8,767 bases of DNA, taken from positions 1-8,767 of the forward strand of contig VGAU01000060.1 in the NCBI GenBank assembly GCA_016870675.1, in the 5' to 3' direction. How positions within the stretch are numbered: position 1 is the stretch's first letter; the number at the start of each line of letters is the position of its first letter. The position numbers and the translations under genes were made by a program. The notes under the pieces were generated by a model, which did no database searches, was not told the origin of the DNA, and saw only the letters and a program-made list of their open reading frames with translations. Shown piece by piece: positions 6,374 to 8,767 of this stretch. This DNA comes from Actinomycetota bacterium. Its GTDB lineage: Bacteria; Actinomycetota; Humimicrobiia; Humimicrobiales; Humimicrobiaceae.

Positions 6374-7525
6374 TCAGGAAAGAGGTTTATCGGGAATAAT
6401 GCTTTTTAAAAAAACATCACACGGTATACACAATATATTATCGAATAAAAGTTTTTCATTTCCCCTGTAAACAAATACAGGCTTGCATTCCGGGTAATCA
6501 TTACAAAATGTTTTCAAAGGCCGTAATTCATTCCTGCTAATATTTCTTGTATTTTTAACTTCTATTGCCCAAAAACCTTCTTTACCATAGATTATAAAAT
6601 CAACTTCAGTTCCAGCTTTTGTTCTCCAGTAGTTAAGTTTATAAGATGAACGACTGTAATCAATCCATGCTCTTATATGCTGGGCGACAAGGCCTTCAAG
6701 ATTTGGCCCGTCAATCTCACCGGGTCGATCAAGAGGGCCGGCAGGTCTTATTATACGATATACACCGGAATCAAATAAGTAGAATTTTGGGTGTTTGATA
6801 ACAGCCCGTTTTGCTCTTTTAGTAAAAACAGGTAAAGAATATGCCATTAACAGATCATAAAGAATTTCAATATAACCTTCCACGGTCTCTCTCTTAACCT
6901 CACATTCCCTGGCGATATTGTTGAGGTTGAGAACTGTTCCATGGGAAAAGCTTATAGCTTCCAGAAATCTTGCAAAGCTTCCAATATCCCTAACGAATCC
7001 TTCCATCTGAATTTCTTCTTTCATATAGAGAGTAATGTAAGCATCAAGTGTATCTATAGGGTTTTGAGCATAAAAAACTAAAGGAAGCAAACCTGTATTT
7101 AAAGCTTTTTCCAGATCGAATCTATTTCCTAATTCGGAGGCCATAAAAGGGTGAAGTGAACGGACAACAGCTCTCCCTGCAAGAAGGTCGACACCCTTCT
7201 GTTTTATTTTCCGGGCGCTTGAACCTGTTAGAATAAACCTTAATTCAGGTTTTTCTTCTATTATTAAATGTACAACATCTAATAATTCAGGCACTTTCTG
7301 AACTTCATCGATAATCACATTTCTTTTATCAGGGTTTCCCTCTATAAGTTCTTTAAGTCTTTCGGGTCTGGCTTTATATCTACGGTATATGCCCGGGTCA
7401 AGAAGATCTATGATCAGCTCATTTTCACAATTTAATTTTAACCAGGTTGTTTTTCCTGTTCCTCTGGGTCCGAAAAGAAAATAACTGTTTTTCGGGCTTT
7501 TAAAATAACGTTTTAAAATTTCCAT
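6374..7525 (-). CDS. AAA+ ATPase with DUF4143 C-terminal domain, copy 2
   Basis: This complete 383-residue member of the ATPase/DUF4143 family has the same domain order as the gene at 4238-5476. Walker A is GPRGTGKTT (19-27), Walker B NVIIDEVQ (69-76), and the sensor-like LTGSSARK covers 99-106. A winged-helix-like segment lies at about 198-232 (LNLNNIARECEVKRETVEGY). The PD-(D/E)XK-like C-terminus has EVDF (Asp309) and then IEVK (Glu322, Lys324). The distance from the winged helix to the EVDF motif is the same 108 residues in both proteins, although the sequences differ widely, so they are ancient paralogues and not a recent duplication. The ATG at 7523-7525 lacks a clear ribosome site. The gene converges on the ligase fragment (16 bases between stop codons). 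Its promoter is at 7585-7613. The cellular role is unknown; the family is common in accessory DNA of anaerobes. Confidence 0.9.
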   Translation of the reverse strand: MEILKRYFKSPKNSYFLFGPRGTGKTTWLKLNCENELIIDLLDPGIYRRYKARPERLKELIEGNPDKRNVIIDEVQKVPELLDVVHLIIEEKPELRFILTGSSARKIKQKGVDLLAGRAVVRSLHPFMASELGNRFDLEKALNTGLLPLVFYAQNPIDTLDAYITLYMKEEIQMEGFVRDIGSFARFLEAISFSHGTVLNLNNIARECEVKRETVEGYIEILYDLLMAYSLPVFTKRAKRAVIKHPKFYLFDSGVYRIIRPAGPLDRPGEIDGPNLEGLVAQHIRAWIDYSRSSYKLNYWRTKAGTEVDFIIYGKEGFWAIEVKNTRNISRNELRPLKTFCNDYPECKPVFVYRGNEKLLFDNILCIPCDVFLKSIIPDKPLS

Positions 7526-7565
7526 TTATCTATTTTTTATGTTTATAACACAATTTTTGCCCTAT

Positions 7566-7588
7566 TTTTTGTATTTGCCATACAAAAA
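7566..7588. promoter_or_regulatory. Operator-like inverted repeat over the ATPase copy 2 promoter
   Basis: TTTTTGTAT (7566-7574) and ATACAAAAA (7580-7588) are perfect 9-base arms around a 5-base spacer. On the minus strand the site starts inside the -10 element and covers the expected transcript start, the position of a typical repressor site. No regulator gene for it is seen in the window. Confidence 0.5.
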
Positions 7589-7613
7589 TACTATAATTCT
7601 TTATCTCTGTCAA
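7585..7613 (-). promoter_or_regulatory. Sigma70/sigmaA-type promoter of ATPase copy 2
   Basis: On the minus strand a consensus TTGACA (7608-7613) is followed after 17 bases by TATTTT (7585-7590). The predicted start lies near 7578, giving a leader of about 50 bases. This is the same arrangement as at 4168-4196. Confidence 0.6.
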
Positions 7614-7729
7614 TGATAATATCTGAAAAGTTTATTATCACTATTGTCCAATCCGGGGAGCCAGTATACCCCAATATTTAATAATAAAAATATCCGTATT
7701 TAATATATGCATTTACACAATAGCATATA

Positions 7730-8220
7730 TTGATTACAATAGGACACATGCCTACAAATACATGTGTCCTGGAAAAAAGCACAAAACAGTACAGAAGAAG
7801 AAAGCCCCAGTACACTCCATATTACCGGTGTATAGAAGACTACTATGAGGAATTTAAAAGAGTATATGACAGAAGATTCAGCCAGAAATACGGATACTTA
7901 AGATCCCACATAGAAAAAGTAATATACCAGTACCTTGACTGCGGCATTCTTCATAACGGATTTGCCCGCATCCGTTGCGGCAGCTGCGGTCATGAAAATA
8001 TCCTCGCATTTTCCTGCAAGCGCCGTCATTTCTGTCCCTCCTGTCACGCAAAGCGTTAATAGCCTTTATTGAAGATTATAAGGTTGTAAAGAAGATCCTT
8101 GATCACTTGGGTATATATGAATTTGAAAGAAAAAGGCCGCCTCCGAAAGTAGCCGAGGATCCCCAAGAGTTTGATGATTATATAATAGACGACTATATAG
8201 ACTATGACCACGTATGCTAG
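7730..8220 (+). pseudogene. IS91-family transposase with the catalytic core deleted
   Basis: IS91-type transposases are rolling-circle (HUH/Y1-type) enzymes of ~380-400 residues. The N-terminal part (TTG 7730 or, more likely, ATG 7748, to TAA 8057-8059) is the transposase zinc-binding domain: YDRRFSQKYGYLRSHIEKVI, YLDCGILHNGFARIRC, GSCGHENILAFSCKRRHFCP, SCHAKR, with its paired Cys ligands. It then jumps in another frame (8059-8220) to the extreme C-terminus: IAFIEDYKVVKKILDHLGIY, then KRPPPK and an acidic tail ending at TAG 8218-8220. About 250-280 residues, including the His-hydrophobic-His and catalytic Tyr motifs, are lost at the join near 8050-8058. The product would be a ~103-residue zinc-binding protein without nicking activity. 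An AGGA at 7741-7744 and the ATG at 7748 lie in a hairpin stem. Confidence 0.85.
7741..7770 (+). promoter_or_regulatory. Hairpin covering the transposase start codon
   Basis: AGGACACATG (7741-7750) and CATGTGTCCT (7761-7770) are perfect 10-base arms around a 10-base loop. The left arm contains both the AGGA ribosome site and the ATG at 7748-7750. In the mRNA the stem would hide both, limiting translation from that start; the TTG at 7730 lies outside it. Confidence 0.55.
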
Positions 8221-8221
8221 A

Positions 8222-8416
8222 GCTCATACAGGATGGTATCATATAGGCCTGCCATAATGTATGCCCTGATATAAGATTTTCTTTGTTTTTTCTTCTATTC
8301 CATGTTTTTTCTGACCCGGTATTGTGACCAGTGGCTATTTTTAAATCCGATAATCATAAATATGTCGACTTTTGGAGGGTTATAGGTTGGGGATCCAGAA
8401 GGAAATTCTTATAAAT
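8222..8416 (+). mobile_element. IS91-family 3' tail (constant end)
   Basis: This is the non-coding tail after the transposase stop. It shares its last ~59 bases with 3829-3887 in inverted orientation (53 of 59 positions) and shows patchier similarity up to the stop codon. Its end lies inside the reading frame of the DUF5615 gene, so it is the actual insertion edge. Confidence 0.7.
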
Positions 8417-8561
8417 TTTTTTCTTTACAGCAGATTTTATAAAGGTTTTTATCTGAGCATCCCTGAATTTTTTCATCAAGCACAGATTTGACATCGTGAC
8501 CTGCTGACCTGAAGAGTTCCTGGGTGCGAGAGCCAAAGTTTTCATCGAGTTTGAATTTCAT
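8414..8561 (-). pseudogene. DUF5615 PIN-like toxin, C-terminal half removed by the IS91-type element
   Basis: From the ATG at 8559-8561 the minus strand reads MKFKLDENFGSRTQELFRSA, GHDVKSVLDEKIQGCSDKNL, YKICCKEKN. This is the N-terminal half of the DUF5615 (Mut7-C-like PIN-fold) family: 'MKxKLDENLP', 'GHDVxTV.DEGL.G..D..I...C..E.R', which normally goes on to the 'ITLDxDF' acidic motif in a ~110-residue protein. The sequence breaks at ~8414, and the frame closes five bases later inside the element tail. Asp6 and Glu7 of the PIN-like site are present; the later acidic residues are lost, so nuclease activity is not expected. It starts 7 bases after the DUF433 stop, in the standard antitoxin-toxin order. 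Confidence 0.75.
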
Positions 8562-8568
8562 TATTTTA

Positions 8569-8767
8569 CTACCTGGCAATTTCGACATAACGCTCGCGTG
8601 ACATCTCTGCTCCATATGCAATAGCCGCAAGAATACTTTCTTTAGTTAATTGTGGATATTCTTCCATTAATTCATCGATAGTCATGCCGCTGGCAAGAAA
8701 GTCCAGTATTAGAGATACCCAAATACGGGTACCACGAATACAGGGTTTTCCAAAACATATATTTGGG
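8569..8767 (-). CDS. DUF433 family protein, probable antitoxin of a DUF5615 module (5' end outside window)
   Basis: The minus-strand frame enters at the window edge and ends at a TAG at 8569-8571, giving 65 visible residues. The sequence PNICFGKPCIRGTRIWVSLI, then LDFLASGMTIDELMEEYPQL, then TKESILAAIAYGAEMSRERY is a textbook DUF433 domain ('xPxICxGKPxIRGTRIxV...LA.GxTxEEILxxYPxLTxExIxAAL.YA'). DUF433 proteins are small (~75-80 residues), helical and DNA-binding-like, and are usually paired with a downstream DUF5615 PIN-like protein as a VapBC-like toxin-antitoxin pair. About ten N-terminal residues lie outside the window. The partner here is truncated, so the antitoxin remains without a working toxin. 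Confidence 0.85.
   Translation of the reverse strand, partial: PNICFGKPCIRGTRIWVSLILDFLASGMTIDELMEEYPQLTKESILAAIAYGAEMSRERYVEIAR

Larger units (their letters stand above)
7526..7729. other. Divergent regulatory region between ATPase copy 2 and the IS91 transposase
   Basis: These 204 bases carry the leftward ATPase promoter and an operator-like inverted repeat at 7566-7588. A short GGGG/CCCC stem at 7655-7672 is too weak to name. The 5' (ter) boundary of the IS91-type element must lie here or at its left, but it cannot be placed because such ends lack inverted repeats. Confidence 0.45.
7700..8416 (+). mobile_element. IS91-family element, internally deleted
   Basis: The element consists of a transposase reduced to its two ends (7730-8220) and a ~195-base non-coding tail (8222-8416). 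The tail is shared in inverted orientation with 3829-4012. The right boundary is set by the end of that similarity and by the break in the DUF5615 gene at ~8414. The left boundary is uncertain; 7700 is a nominal value. Confidence 0.65.

Noticed and set aside
7655..7672. GGGG/CCCC stem as the left (ter) end of the IS91-type element
   Set aside because: Only four GC pairs around a 10-base loop, and no second copy is available for comparison.

Overview
The window is AT-rich bacterial DNA with Shine-Dalgarno sites (a clear AGGAGG before position 1885) and sigma70/sigmaA-type promoters. Its content is accessory: a predicted LVIVD-repeat lipoprotein, DUF4143 ATPases, a MASE3-GGDEF enzyme, a DUF433/DUF5615 toxin-antitoxin locus and IS91-type transposase pieces. 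This fits a low-GC anaerobe, either Firmicutes-like or from a sediment candidate phylum. The sequence alone does not settle the phylum.

Left part (1-3830). The 5' end of a membrane protein gene leaves the window on the minus strand. Next comes an LVIVD-repeat lipoprotein gene broken by two apparent one-base indels and bracketed by a ~37-bp direct repeat. A minus-strand stub of an XRE-type regulator follows, then an intact 'tryptophan-rich sensory protein' membrane gene. After it, on the minus strand, lie a small putative membrane protein, a 29-codon stub of an ABC transporter ATPase, and a MASE3-GGDEF diguanylate cyclase that has lost its N-terminal part.

Right part (3830-8416). This ~4.6-kb accessory block is bounded by two inverted copies of the same IS91-family 3' tail (3829-~4012 and ~8222-8416). 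Each outer edge falls inside a coding gene, cutting the MASE3-GGDEF gene on the left and a DUF5615 toxin gene on the right. Inside are two intact AAA+ ATPase/DUF4143 genes, each with a TTGACA-17-TATTTT promoter. Also inside are a C-terminal NAD-dependent DNA ligase fragment with its own internal deletion, a minus-strand IS91 transposase zinc-ribbon remnant, a perfect 24-bp palindrome, and a plus-strand IS91 transposase missing its catalytic middle.

Right edge (8416-8767). The DUF433 antitoxin gene and the front half of its DUF5615 PIN-like partner run on the minus strand. The toxin is cut by the element tail.

The picture is repeated one-ended insertion and decay of IS91-type rolling-circle elements. 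They left broken host genes around two intact ATPase genes that look maintained. No complete new system can be demonstrated. The most interesting points are the ATPase pair held between inverted IS tails, the operator-like palindrome over one ATPase promoter, and the hairpin that covers the transposase start.
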